64,000 nucleotides of DNA from a bacterium (GTDB lineage: Bacteria; Chloroflexota; Dormibacteria; Dormibacterales; Dormibacteraceae), in the NCBI GenBank assembly GCA_004299235.1, contig SCQL01000009.1:62001-126000 (forward strand), written 5' to 3'. Below are positions 35,351 through 45,153 of the stretch, piece by piece. Numbering within the stretch: position 1 is the first letter of the stretch; the number at the start of each line of letters is the position of its first letter. Both the position numbers and the translations under genes were made by a program. The notes beneath the pieces were generated by a model. The model was not told where the DNA came from. It did not search any database and worked only from the letters and a program-made list of their open reading frames with translations.

Positions 35351-35985
35351 AAAAGACGCAGCTGTTCGGCTGGTTCGACGGCCACCGCCGGGTCGGCGGA
35401 CCTCTCCGCCGGGGGCGGAGGATCAGGCTCAGGGGCCGGCGCCAGCAATCTGTCCAGGTAGGCCTTGACGCGGTCGAAGTCACGCTCGAGGTCGGCCACC
35501 AGGGCGCCGTTGTGCAGCGCGGCGGCGGGGTGATAGAGCGGCACGTACGCCACGTCCTGCCGCATCACCAGGCTGCCGTGAATCCGGGATATGGAGCCCT
35601 GTCCGGGCATCAGGCGCTCGAGCGCATGGCGCCCCAAGATGAGCACGACCTTGGGCTGGACGAGCTCGAGCTGGCGGCGCAGGTAGGGCGAGCAGGACTC
35701 AGCCTCGTTGGGCATCGGATCGCGGTTCTGCGGCGGCCGGCACTTGAGCACGTTGGTGATGTACACGTCGGCCCTGCGGAGCGAGATGCGCGCCAGCAGA
35801 GTGTCCAGCAGCTTGCCCGCGGCGCCGACGAACGGTTCGCCCTGGCGGTCCTCGTTGAAGCCCGGGGCCTCACCGACGATCATGATGGCGGCGGGGCAGG
35901 GCCCCGCGCCCGGCACCGCCTGGGTGCGGGTCGCATGAAGTCCGCAGCTCGTGCACGAGCGAATCGTGGCATGGAGCTGGTTCAG
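35347..35985 (-). CDS. udg: Family 4 uracil-DNA glycosylase (212 aa with a near-cognate start)
   Basis: Iron-sulfur uracil-DNA glycosylase that starts base excision of deaminated cytosine. Motif 1 GEAPGFNEDRQGEPFVGAAG, the NVLKCRPPQNRD segment and motif HPAAALHN are clear. The four cluster cysteines are CTSC near the N-terminus plus KCRPP and ESCSP. Canonical GTG 35916 would delete the CTSC pair. In frame upstream there is only CTG 35985 (AGGAG directly abutting) or ATT 36033 right after the dapA TAG. I use CTG; the exact start is uncertain. The Pro-rich C-terminal tail is unconserved. Confidence 0.88.
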   Translation of the reverse strand: MNQLHATIRSCTSCGLHATRTQAVPGAGPCPAAIMIVGEAPGFNEDRQGEPFVGAAGKLLDTLLARISLRRADVYITNVLKCRPPQNRDPMPNEAESCSPYLRRQLELVQPKVVLILGRHALERLMPGQGSISRIHGSLVMRQDVAYVPLYHPAAALHNGALVADLERDFDRVKAYLDRLLAPAPEPDPPPPAERSADPAVAVEPAEQLRLL

Positions 35986-36033
35986 CTCCTGGGAAGCGCT
36001 AAGCGACGTGGACGTCCGCGTACCCCACGAAAT

Positions 36034-36963
36034 CTACGGTTTCGCGGGAACCCCGCTGACCTGCTCAGAGGGGATGGTGGAGATGAGGCCGCCGGCATCC
36101 CGGACCGTCTGCATCACCGAGCCGAGCTGGTCGTCGGTGAGACGCACCAGCGGCAATCGGAACGGACCCGCCGGAAACCCGAGGGCGTTCAACACGGACT
36201 TGATCGGCACCGGATTGGCGGCGGTGCTCATGAGCGCCTTGATCACCGGCAGCAGGCCGAGATGGAGCTTGCGAGCGGTCTCGTTGTCGGCGTTGACGTA
36301 CGCCTCGATGAGCCGTTTCATCGATCCGCCGGCGATGTGCGAGACGACGCAGATGACGCCGTACCCGCCAATTGCCAGCAGCGGAAGCGTGAAGCTGTCG
36401 TCGCCGCTCCAGACCTGAAAGCGGTCCGGTTTCCCGGCACATACCAAACCCATCTGGTCCAGGTCGCCGCTGGCCTCCTTCACGCCGAGGATGCCGGGCA
36501 GCTCAGCGCAGCGCAGGGTCGTGGCGGCGGTCATGTTGACCGCGGTCCGGCCCTGGATGTTGTACATGATCGTGGGCCCGACCTCGGAGATGGCCTTGAA
36601 GTGCCGGTACATGCCTTCCTGCGGCGGCTTGTTGTAGTAGGGCACGACCGCCAGCAGGGCGTCCGCGCCGGCCTGCATCGCTCGTTCGGAGAGCCTGACC
36701 GAGTGGTGCGTGTCGTTGCTGCCGGTGCCCGCGACCACGGTCTTGCCCGGGATCGCCCTCTTGATCGCCTTGACCAGCTCGATCTTCTCGTCGTCATCGA
36801 GCGACGGTGATTCACCGGTGGTGCCCGAAACGACCACTCCATCGGAACCGTCCGCGACGAGAAGCGCCGCTAGCCTTTCGGCCGCGCCGTAATCGACCGA
36901 GCCGTCGGTCTTGAAGGGGGTCACCATCGCGGTCAGAAGGCGACCGACCCCGGTTGTCGTCAT
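36034..36963 (-). CDS. dapA: 4-hydroxy-tetrahydrodipicolinate synthase (309 aa)
   Basis: Condenses aspartate semialdehyde with pyruvate, the first step of the lysine/diaminopimelate branch. TIM-barrel aldolase landmarks: MVTPFKTDGSVDY, SGTTGESPSL, the catalytic Tyr in VVPYYNKPPQEGM, YNIQGRTAVN, and the Schiff-base Lys in GVKEASGDL. ATG 36963 follows the asd TAG with no gap. Part of the asd-dapA pair, with dapB adjacent and dapL elsewhere in the window. Confidence 0.96.
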   Translation of the reverse strand: MTTTGVGRLLTAMVTPFKTDGSVDYGAAERLAALLVADGSDGVVVSGTTGESPSLDDDEKIELVKAIKRAIPGKTVVAGTGSNDTHHSVRLSERAMQAGADALLAVVPYYNKPPQEGMYRHFKAISEVGPTIMYNIQGRTAVNMTAATTLRCAELPGILGVKEASGDLDQMGLVCAGKPDRFQVWSGDDSFTLPLLAIGGYGVICVVSHIAGGSMKRLIEAYVNADNETARKLHLGLLPVIKALMSTAANPVPIKSVLNALGFPAGPFRLPLVRLTDDQLGSVMQTVRDAGGLISTIPSEQVSGVPAKP

Positions 36964-37989
36964 CTAGGCCAGGATGCCCATCTTGATGGCGTGCTCGGCG
37001 ATCTGGACCGCGTTGAGCGCGGCGCCCTTGCGCAGGTTGTCGGAGACCAACCAAAGCGCCAATCCGCGAGCGGTCGAGGGGTCGTTTCGAATGCGGCCGA
37101 CGTACACCTCGTCTTTCCCCGCGACGTGGTGCGGCGTCGGATAGAGCTTGGCGTGGGGGTCGTCCTCGACGATCACCCCGGGCGCGCTCGCGAACAGGGT
37201 GCGCGCCTGGTCGGCGCTGAGCTTCTCCTTGGTCTCGAGGTACACCGATTCTCCGTGCCCGATGGGGACCGGCACCCGTACGCAGGTCGCCGTGATGCGC
37301 AGCTCCGGCATATGGAGGATCTTCCGGGTCTCGTTGACGATCTTGATCTCCTCTTCGTTGTAACCCTCGGGCTCCGCGCGCCAGCCGCCCGGCACCACGT
37401 TGTACGCGAGCTGGTACGGATAGGCGCTCACCTGCGGCTTGGCGCCACCGGCGATGGCTTTCGTTTGCTCCTCCAGCTCGTCGACCAGGGCGCGACCGGC
37501 TCCTGACGCCGCTTGATACGTTGAAACGAGCACCCGCTCGATGCCGGCGGCTTGGCCCAGCGGGTTGAGGACGACGGTGAGCGGGATCGCGCAGCAGTTC
37601 GGGTTGGCGATGATGCCTTCGTTGTCGCGGATGTCCTCGCTGTTCACCTCGGGTACGACCAGGGGAACGTTCTCCTTCATGCGCCACGCCGAGCTGTTGT
37701 CGATCACCAGGGACCCGGCCTCGACCGCCAGCGGCCCGTACATCAACCCGATGTCGCCGCTCGCGGCGAACAGGGCGACGTCGACGCCTCTGAAGGCATG
37801 CTCATTGAGCGGCTCGACCGTGATCGAGCTGCCGTTGTAAGGCACGCTCAAGCCCTTCGAACGCTCCGAGGCCAGGGCGCTGATGCGCTCGCTCGGGAAG
37901 TGTCGCTCCGCGAGAATGCGCAGCATCTCCTGCCCGACCATGCCGGTCGCGCCGACGACGGCCACGTTCAATCGCTTGGTGGTGGGCAT
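36964..37989 (-). CDS. asd: Aspartate-semialdehyde dehydrogenase (341 aa)
   Basis: NADPH-dependent reduction of aspartyl phosphate, feeding lysine, threonine and methionine synthesis. NADP fold VAVVGATGMVGQEML, FAASGDIG, the catalytic Cys in ANPNCCAIPL, TYQAASGAGR, the substrate-binding RITATCVRVPVPIGHGES, and the C-terminal HIVGKD-like HHVAGKDEVYVGRIR. ATG 37989. The aspartokinase gene that would precede it is not in this window. Confidence 0.96.
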   Translation of the reverse strand: MPTTKRLNVAVVGATGMVGQEMLRILAERHFPSERISALASERSKGLSVPYNGSSITVEPLNEHAFRGVDVALFAASGDIGLMYGPLAVEAGSLVIDNSSAWRMKENVPLVVPEVNSEDIRDNEGIIANPNCCAIPLTVVLNPLGQAAGIERVLVSTYQAASGAGRALVDELEEQTKAIAGGAKPQVSAYPYQLAYNVVPGGWRAEPEGYNEEEIKIVNETRKILHMPELRITATCVRVPVPIGHGESVYLETKEKLSADQARTLFASAPGVIVEDDPHAKLYPTPHHVAGKDEVYVGRIRNDPSTARGLALWLVSDNLRKGAALNAVQIAEHAIKMGILA

Positions 37990-38021
37990 CGGCTCAGTTT
38001 ACCGCCGACGGTGGCACCCGT

Positions 38022-38786
38022 CTAACCAAGGCCCAACAGCTCGTCGAGGCCGCGGTAAAACCGCGGTTCGGCCGTGACCTTGCGGATCGCGAGCAGCACG
38101 CCTGGGAGGAATGCCTCGCGACTCGTGGTGCGGTGGATGATGGTCAGCGTCTGTCCCGGCAGCCCGAAGATGACCTCCTGGTCGGCGACGAATCCCGGTA
38201 AGCGCACGCTGTGCACGGCCACGCCTCCCTCCTCCCCGCCGCGCGTTCCCGACAGCGTCACCTTCTCCGGCATCTGGTGGGTGAACGGCTGGCTTCCCCG
38301 GCGAGCGGACAGGCGCCTGGCCGTCGATAGCGCGGTCCCGGAGGGCGCATCTGCTTTGGCCGCGTGATGCATCTCGATGACCTCCGCCGCCTCGAAGTGC
38401 GGGGCCGCGATCTCGGCGAGATGCATCATCAGCACGGCACCCACGGCGAAGTTGGGGGCGACGATCCCGCCCAGCCGCATCTCGCGGCACGCCGCTTCGA
38501 GCTTGTCGAGGCCCTCCGGCGGGATGCCGGTGGTGCCCACGACCGGCGCGGCGCCGGCGGCGACTGCGGCCAGCGCATTGTGCAGGGCGACCGCCGGGCG
38601 CGTGAAATCGACCAGCGCGAGCGGGCGGCGCTCCCTGAGGAAGCCGGCCAGGTCGTCGCCGGCGCCGATCCCGCCGACGTAGTCGAACCCGGGCTCGTCC
38701 TGCAACGCGGCGGCGAGCAGCGAGCCGACCTTGCCGCGGTGACCGGCGACCGCGACCTTGATCTCAGGCGGCACGCCCGCGTCCAT
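38022..38786 (-). CDS. dapB: 4-hydroxy-tetrahydrodipicolinate reductase (254 aa)
   Basis: Second enzyme of the diaminopimelate branch. NAD(P) fold VAVAGHRGKVGSLLAAAL, VDFTRPAVALHN, VVGTTGIPPEGL, the substrate loop with EMHHAAKADAPSGTAL and the catalytic Lys, and the C-terminal RTTSREAFLPGVLLAIRKV. ATG 38786. The sequence just upstream of the start is a perfect hairpin whose arm contains the only Shine-Dalgarno-like bases, which may limit translation. asd follows after 32 bases. Confidence 0.95.
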   Translation of the reverse strand: MDAGVPPEIKVAVAGHRGKVGSLLAAALQDEPGFDYVGGIGAGDDLAGFLRERRPLALVDFTRPAVALHNALAAVAAGAAPVVGTTGIPPEGLDKLEAACREMRLGGIVAPNFAVGAVLMMHLAEIAAPHFEAAEVIEMHHAAKADAPSGTALSTARRLSARRGSQPFTHQMPEKVTLSGTRGGEEGGVAVHSVRLPGFVADQEVIFGLPGQTLTIIHRTTSREAFLPGVLLAIRKVTAEPRFYRGLDELLGLG

Positions 38787-38813
38787 GGCCCTCCCCCGTT
38801 CGGGGAGAGGGCC
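38787..38813. repeat. Palindromic intergenic repeat upstream of dapB
   Basis: GGCCCTCCCCCG (38787-38798) pairs with CGGGGAGAGGGCC (38801-38813) around TT, with one bulge. The flank GGGATGAGGGGC belongs to the same repeat style as elements near 50426 and 50628. On the minus strand the arm next to the dapB ATG reads GGGGGAGGGCC and supplies its Shine-Dalgarno. Confidence 0.7.
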
Positions 38814-38848
38814 GGGATGAGGGGCTCAAGGCCGCGACCACGGCTGGG

Positions 38849-41095
<2,247 letters not shown>

Positions 41096-41113
41096 GCCAA
41101 CACCTCCATATTT

Positions 41114-41256
41114 GGGAGGACGTCCATCTGGCGCGACCTGGGTCAGGTTCCTAGCAGCTGTCCCTCAGGTCTTCGCCGGTGGTGCGCATCGCGTGACCGG
41201 CGATCCTCAGTGAGAGCTTCTAAGAGCTGACCCCGCGTCCGGCGTGGAGTCCTCCC
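41114..41256 (-). ncRNA. Structured leader RNA upstream of pnp (cis-regulatory candidate)
   Basis: The rpsO-pnp gap holds long-range complementarity best explained by a folded leader on the minus strand. In plus coordinates, GGGAGGAC (41114-41121) pairs with GTCCTCCC (41249-41256) as a closing stem. GACCTG (41135-41140) pairs with CAGGTC (41166-41171). GCCGGT (41175-41180) pairs with ACCGGC (41196-41201). GGGTCAG (41140-41146) can pair with CTGACCC (41227-41233). Position and size recall the Actino-pnp motif of Actinobacteria and PNPase autoregulatory leaders; I cannot confirm membership. Confidence 0.6.
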
Positions 41257-41269
41257 GATTGACTTGTTA

Positions 41270-41285
41270 GTCGGGCCAGCCCGAC
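41270..41285 (-). other. Hairpin directly after rpsO
   Basis: GTCGGGC (41270-41276) and GCCCGAC (41279-41285) form a perfect inverted repeat five bases after the rpsO stop. There is no T-run, so it looks more like an RNA-stabilising or processing hairpin than a terminator. Confidence 0.5.
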
Positions 41286-41290
41286 CGGGA

Positions 41291-41566
41291 CTATCTCCTG
41301 ATCCCGAGCTTGCCGACGAGGGCGCGATAGCGCTCGACGTCGGTGTCGCGCAGGTAGTTCAGCAGACGCCGTTGCTTGCCAACCAGGAGGAGGAGGCCGC
41401 GGCGCGAGTGGTGGTCCTTGGCGTGCGTCTTCAGGTGCTCGGTGAGCTCCCGGATACGTGCGGTGAAGAGCGCGACCTGGACCTCGGGCGAGCCCGTGTC
41501 CTTGTCTGCGCGCTTGTATTCCGCGATCAGCTTGCCTTTGACGTCAGTTCCTGCTGCCAAACTCAA
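41291..41566 (-). CDS. rpsO: 30S ribosomal protein S15 (91 aa)
   Basis: Primary 16S rRNA-binding protein of the small-subunit platform. Signature [48 protein letters not shown] and the C-terminal [16 protein letters not shown] 41566 is the start (another TTG at 41560 is possible). In most bacteria it is followed by pnp, as here. In Bacillus ribF precedes it directly; here a three-gene lipid cassette lies in between. Confidence 0.97.
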   Translation of the reverse strand: MSLAAGTDVKGKLIAEYKRADKDTGSPEVQVALFTARIRELTEHLKTHAKDHHSRRGLLLLVGKQRRLLNYLRDTDVERYRALVGKLGIRR

Positions 41567-41665
41567 GGCGCAAGTATACGGGTCAAGAGGCCCTGGCTGT
41601 TCAGCGCCACGTGTTCGACCGAGCCGTCCAATCTCGAATCCGCGCCGGCGACCAATGTCGCTCCG

Positions 41666-42607
41666 TCACCGCGGAGTGATGAACTCGATCGCCCCGGGCT
41701 GGATCTCGAAGAGCGCAGGCAGCAGGCCCGGGTCCTCGCCGTCGAGGTCGATCCGCACCTGGTTCGGGGAGGTGACCGAGATCCGCTTGCCGTACAGCAG
41801 CTGGATCTTCGGGTTGCGCTGATCCAGATGCTTGCCGCTGCGGACATCCCTCATGCCTCGAATGGTCTCGAGCTTCCCGGCGTCACGGACCAGGATCACG
41901 TCGAATACCCCGTCCGTCGGCGAGGCCGACGGCGCCATCCTCATCCCGCCGCCGAAATACTGGCAGTTGGCGATCACGACCTGCTGCGCGACCAGCTCGT
42001 GCGTATGGCCGTCGATGACCACCGTCATCGGCTGGTTCCGCCAGCGCAACAGGGTGAGGAACGACGTTAGCGTGAACGTGGCTCCGCCGAGCAGCTTGCT
42101 GCCGGTGTTCACTCGATGGACGACGTCGCCGCCCAGCCCGGCGTCGGCGATGTTGATGAAGTGCCGAACCGCGGTGGTGCCGTCGTGCGCCTGGTAGGTG
42201 ACGCATCCGGCGTCCAGGCGCCTGACCAGTCCGCCGGTGATGACCCGCATCGCGGCCCTGGTGTCGAGCGGGATTCGCAGCGTGCGCCGGAAATCGCCCC
42301 CGGTTCCCAGCGGCAACATCGCCAGCTTGCTCGTCGTCGGGATCGGCGCTCCATTGCGAAAGAAGCCGTTGACCACCTCGTTCAGGGTGCCGTCGCCGCC
42401 CACCGCGACGATCACGGGCCGCGACTCCTTCACCGCGCGCTGTGCGATTTCCACGGCTTCGAGCGGACGTGTCGTGAGCGCGGTCTCGAACTGGATGCCG
42501 GTCGATGGCAGCCAGCTTTCCACCGCCCTCCACTCACGTCCTGCTTTGCCCGCGCCGGACGATGGATTGACGATGAACAGCGTCGGAGCGCCGGGCCGGC
42601 CGCCTAT
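41666..42607 (-). CDS. Diacylglycerol kinase-family lipid kinase (313 aa), apparent ATA start
   Basis: DAGK catalytic domain: TLFIVNPSSGAGKAG, then VAVGGDGTLNEVVNGFF and LPLGTGGDFRRTL for ATP binding, and a beta-rich second domain (VIANCQYFGGGMRMAP, SPTDGVFDVILV). It probably phosphorylates diacylglycerol or a related lipid at the membrane. No ATG, GTG or TTG lies between the gene's start region and GTG/ATG deep in the upstream gene. ATA 42607 overlaps the upstream TAG as ATAG and has GGAGG exactly 6 bases before it. It is the third gene of the glpB-AGPS-like cassette. Confidence 0.9.
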   Translation of the reverse strand: MGGRPGAPTLFIVNPSSGAGKAGREWRAVESWLPSTGIQFETALTTRPLEAVEIAQRAVKESRPVIVAVGGDGTLNEVVNGFFRNGAPIPTTSKLAMLPLGTGGDFRRTLRIPLDTRAAMRVITGGLVRRLDAGCVTYQAHDGTTAVRHFINIADAGLGGDVVHRVNTGSKLLGGATFTLTSFLTLLRWRNQPMTVVIDGHTHELVAQQVVIANCQYFGGGMRMAPSASPTDGVFDVILVRDAGKLETIRGMRDVRSGKHLDQRNPKIQLLYGKRISVTSPNQVRIDLDGEDPGLLPALFEIQPGAIEFITPR

Positions 42608-43980
42608 GGTGTGCCTCCGACCGCGCGCCGGTTCATGATCCCCTTCGGGTCGAGACCCTCCCTTACCGCCCGCCACACGTGCATCCAACCTCCCATGTCA
42701 TCGCCGACCCAGCGCGCTCGCAACCGGCCGACCCCGTGGTGATGGCTGATGGTCGCACCAAGCTCGAGCGCCGTGCTCATCGCCCCCTCCCATGCCCGTT
42801 CATAAGCGGCGCGGGCCTCCGCCTCAGTGTTCTCCGAGCCGCCAAACGAGAAATATGCGCAGCAGCCCTGCTCGTAGGCATGACTGAAATGGCATAACGC
42901 CAGGCCGCCGACGGCTATTGCGGACTTGACCCGTGAGTGGAGCTCGGGCAGGACGGTCCAGGGGGCCGCCAGCTCGATGGTGTCGAGGTAGGAACCGGGC
43001 GGCTCGAGGAACGCTTTCAGGCGCTCGGCCGAGAGGTCGAAGCGGCGGCGCTGCCAGCGCTGCCAGGGTTCGTCACCGAGGTCGGCCGCCTCGCCCGCGA
43101 ACCGCTTCACCGCCGCGCCCTCGGCCTTCGCGACCGCATCGAGACCCGCCGTCGCGACCACCAGCACACAGCCGTCCGGGGGGAGGTCGTAGCCGTTGAA
43201 CGCGGCATCCTCGGCGTCGTAAAGCCGCATGACCAGCGGCCGGATGCCAGACTGCATCACCGCTCGCATGGTCTCGAGGCCGGCGGCGATGCTGGGGCAA
43301 CCATAGCCCCGCCCGATGACCGCCTCCGGCAGGCGGTGCACCTTCAGGGCGGCTCCGAGGACGACCCCGAGCGCTCCTTCCGAGCCAAGCCAGAGCTGAT
43401 GCAGCGCGGGTCCGACCGCCGATCGCGGGCCGGGCCTGGGGCCAGCGAACGTGCCGTCCGGAAGCACGACCGCCAGGCCGAGGACCATGTCCTCGATGCT
43501 CCCGTACCGGCTTGATTGCTGACCGGACGACCGGGTCGCGATCAGTCCGCCGAGAGTGGTTCCGGGCAGCGAGCTCGGGAAGTGGCCGAGAGTCAGCCCG
43601 CGTTCGTACAGGTGCCGCTCGAGGGTCAGGCCGTTGACGCCGGCCTCGCACCGGCAGACCAGGTTGGTCTCGTCCACCTCAAGGATGCGATCGAAGCCAC
43701 CCATGTCCAGGACGACCTCGCCCGTCTCAGGCGACAGCGCGCCGCAGACGCCGCTGGCCCCGCCCATCGGTGTGACGGCCACGCGGTTGGCGGCGGCCCA
43801 GCCCAGGATCGCCGCCACCTGCTCACGGCCTGAAGGCCGGGCGACCAGGATGCGGTCCCGTGCCCTGCCCGCCCGCTCGTCCATGATCGCCAGCGGCCAG
43901 AGGTCTCGGACCGGCCGCTCGTCCAGGGCCGCCGCGCCGACGATCCGTTCCAGCTCCACCCTCATCCGAGTTGCCCTCAT
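42604..43980 (-). CDS. Alkyldihydroxyacetonephosphate synthase-like FAD oxidase (458 aa)
   Basis: FAD_binding_4/FAD-oxidase_C protein. Features specific to the AGPS branch rather than glycolate oxidase: GGLIATRSSGQQSSRYGSIEDMV-type segment (43.5 kb), a CHFSHAYEQGCCAYFSF segment, and the histidine cluster SHHHGVGRLRARW near the C-terminus. In eukaryotes AGPS exchanges the acyl chain of acyl-DHAP for a fatty alcohol, creating the ether bond. With the DHAP-forming GlpB-like gene upstream and a lipid kinase downstream, an ether-lipid role is plausible but inferred. ATG 43980 overlaps the upstream stop (ATGA). Confidence 0.85.
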   Translation of the reverse strand: MRATRMRVELERIVGAAALDERPVRDLWPLAIMDERAGRARDRILVARPSGREQVAAILGWAAANRVAVTPMGGASGVCGALSPETGEVVLDMGGFDRILEVDETNLVCRCEAGVNGLTLERHLYERGLTLGHFPSSLPGTTLGGLIATRSSGQQSSRYGSIEDMVLGLAVVLPDGTFAGPRPGPRSAVGPALHQLWLGSEGALGVVLGAALKVHRLPEAVIGRGYGCPSIAAGLETMRAVMQSGIRPLVMRLYDAEDAAFNGYDLPPDGCVLVVATAGLDAVAKAEGAAVKRFAGEAADLGDEPWQRWQRRRFDLSAERLKAFLEPPGSYLDTIELAAPWTVLPELHSRVKSAIAVGGLALCHFSHAYEQGCCAYFSFGGSENTEAEARAAYERAWEGAMSTALELGATISHHHGVGRLRARWVGDDMGGWMHVWRAVREGLDPKGIMNRRAVGGTP

Positions 43981-45104
43981 ACCTTGGCGGCAAACCGGCC
44001 CGCCAGCCAGCCGGTGACGATCGGCACGCCAAAACCGCAGGGGCCGCCGTAGTCGTAGCCGCCCAGGACGGCGCCGGCGGCGAAGAGATTGGCGTAAGGC
44101 GTGCCGCCATCCGCGTCCAGCGGGCGCAGCCGCCCGTCGGTCGCCAGGCCGCTGCGCAGCTCCTCGGCCGCGTCGAGGTACCGCAGGTGTTGAAGGCGCG
44201 TCCCGACGCCGGTCACCGGCCGGCCTTCGTGAAAGACGCCCAGCCGCAGGAGCGGTTCGGCCGTCACGCGGCCGCCGCGAAGCCCCCCGCCGATGTGCCG
44301 CCCGGTGGCGAGGATGAAGGCGTCGGCGCGGAAGGTCCGCTCCCCGGCGCGCGCCGCGGTGATCCCGCCGCGCGCGCTGTCGAACGCCGTGATCTCCGCT
44401 CTGATGGCGCCGAGCCCGATCGCCTGCTGCAGCCGCCAGCCGTGCGGCGAGGGTGGCGAGGCGAGCAGCTCGAAGCCGGCGGCGGGGAGGTTCGTGAAGC
44501 CGGGCGGGTAGGCGATCGACGCCGCCCTGGCCTGGCTCAGCGCGGGCGCTCGGCGGCCGTACAGGTCGGTCAACGAGGCGGCCTGGGGAAGCTCCGCGAT
44601 CTTCACGTCCTCGGCGAAGGCCTGGATCCCGTGCAGCTCCTGGAGCGCCTGAGCGGTCGAGGCGGCGTCGTAGTCTCCGACCTGGGGGATGCCGACGACC
44701 GCGACCCGCCTCCCGCTCAGAGCCCGCAGCTCGCCCCCGGCAACCGTCGCCGGCACGAGATTCGCGGGTCGGGCAAGGCCGTGGATGTCGGCGTACAGGC
44801 CTCGCGTGCGCCAGCTGCCCTCGAACTTGAGGCCATCTCTGTCGAGCGCAAGGTGAAGCGTCTGCGTGGCCGTGTCGAGCTCGGTCGCGAGGCGGACGAA
44901 ATCGAGACCAAGTCTGGTGATCGGATGGTTGGGCTCCGCCCTGAGGAGCGCCTCGAGGTCGTCGACCACCTCCATCCCACCGGCGTACAGGGCGGTGGCG
45001 CCGGGCGCTCTCGCCACGACCGTCACCTCCGCCCCGTCGCGGCGAGCCCCGAGCGCCGCGCAGTAGCCGGCGATGCCGCCGCCGATGACCAGGACCCGCG
45101 TCAA
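43977..45104 (-). CDS. glpB: Anaerobic glycerol-3-phosphate dehydrogenase subunit B-like flavoprotein (375 aa)
   Basis: Rossmann FAD protein (VLVIGGGIAGYCAALGARRDGAEVTVVA) matching GlpB: LYAGGMEVVDDLEAL, RLQQAIGLGAI, FILATGRHIGGGLRGG, and the C-terminal ANLFAAGAVLGGYDYGGPCGFGVPIVTGWLAG. GlpB passes electrons from glycerol-3-phosphate oxidation (GlpA) through GlpC. Neither glpA nor glpC is present here, so it may serve the following AGPS-like enzyme by supplying DHAP or by handling electrons. TTG 45104. Confidence 0.85.
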   Translation of the reverse strand: MTRVLVIGGGIAGYCAALGARRDGAEVTVVARAPGATALYAGGMEVVDDLEALLRAEPNHPITRLGLDFVRLATELDTATQTLHLALDRDGLKFEGSWRTRGLYADIHGLARPANLVPATVAGGELRALSGRRVAVVGIPQVGDYDAASTAQALQELHGIQAFAEDVKIAELPQAASLTDLYGRRAPALSQARAASIAYPPGFTNLPAAGFELLASPPSPHGWRLQQAIGLGAIRAEITAFDSARGGITAARAGERTFRADAFILATGRHIGGGLRGGRVTAEPLLRLGVFHEGRPVTGVGTRLQHLRYLDAAEELRSGLATDGRLRPLDADGGTPYANLFAAGAVLGGYDYGGPCGFGVPIVTGWLAGRFAAKV

Positions 45105-45153
45105 GGCTGCTCGAGCTCCGGGGCCGCGCCGTTTCCCGGGGGCCCGGGCCGGC

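Noticed and set aside
41101-41290. A known riboswitch (TPP, cobalamin, SAM, FMN, lysine) or SRP RNA in the rpsO-pnp gap
   Set aside because: None of the diagnostic core sequences is present; only a pnp-leader-type structured RNA is supported.
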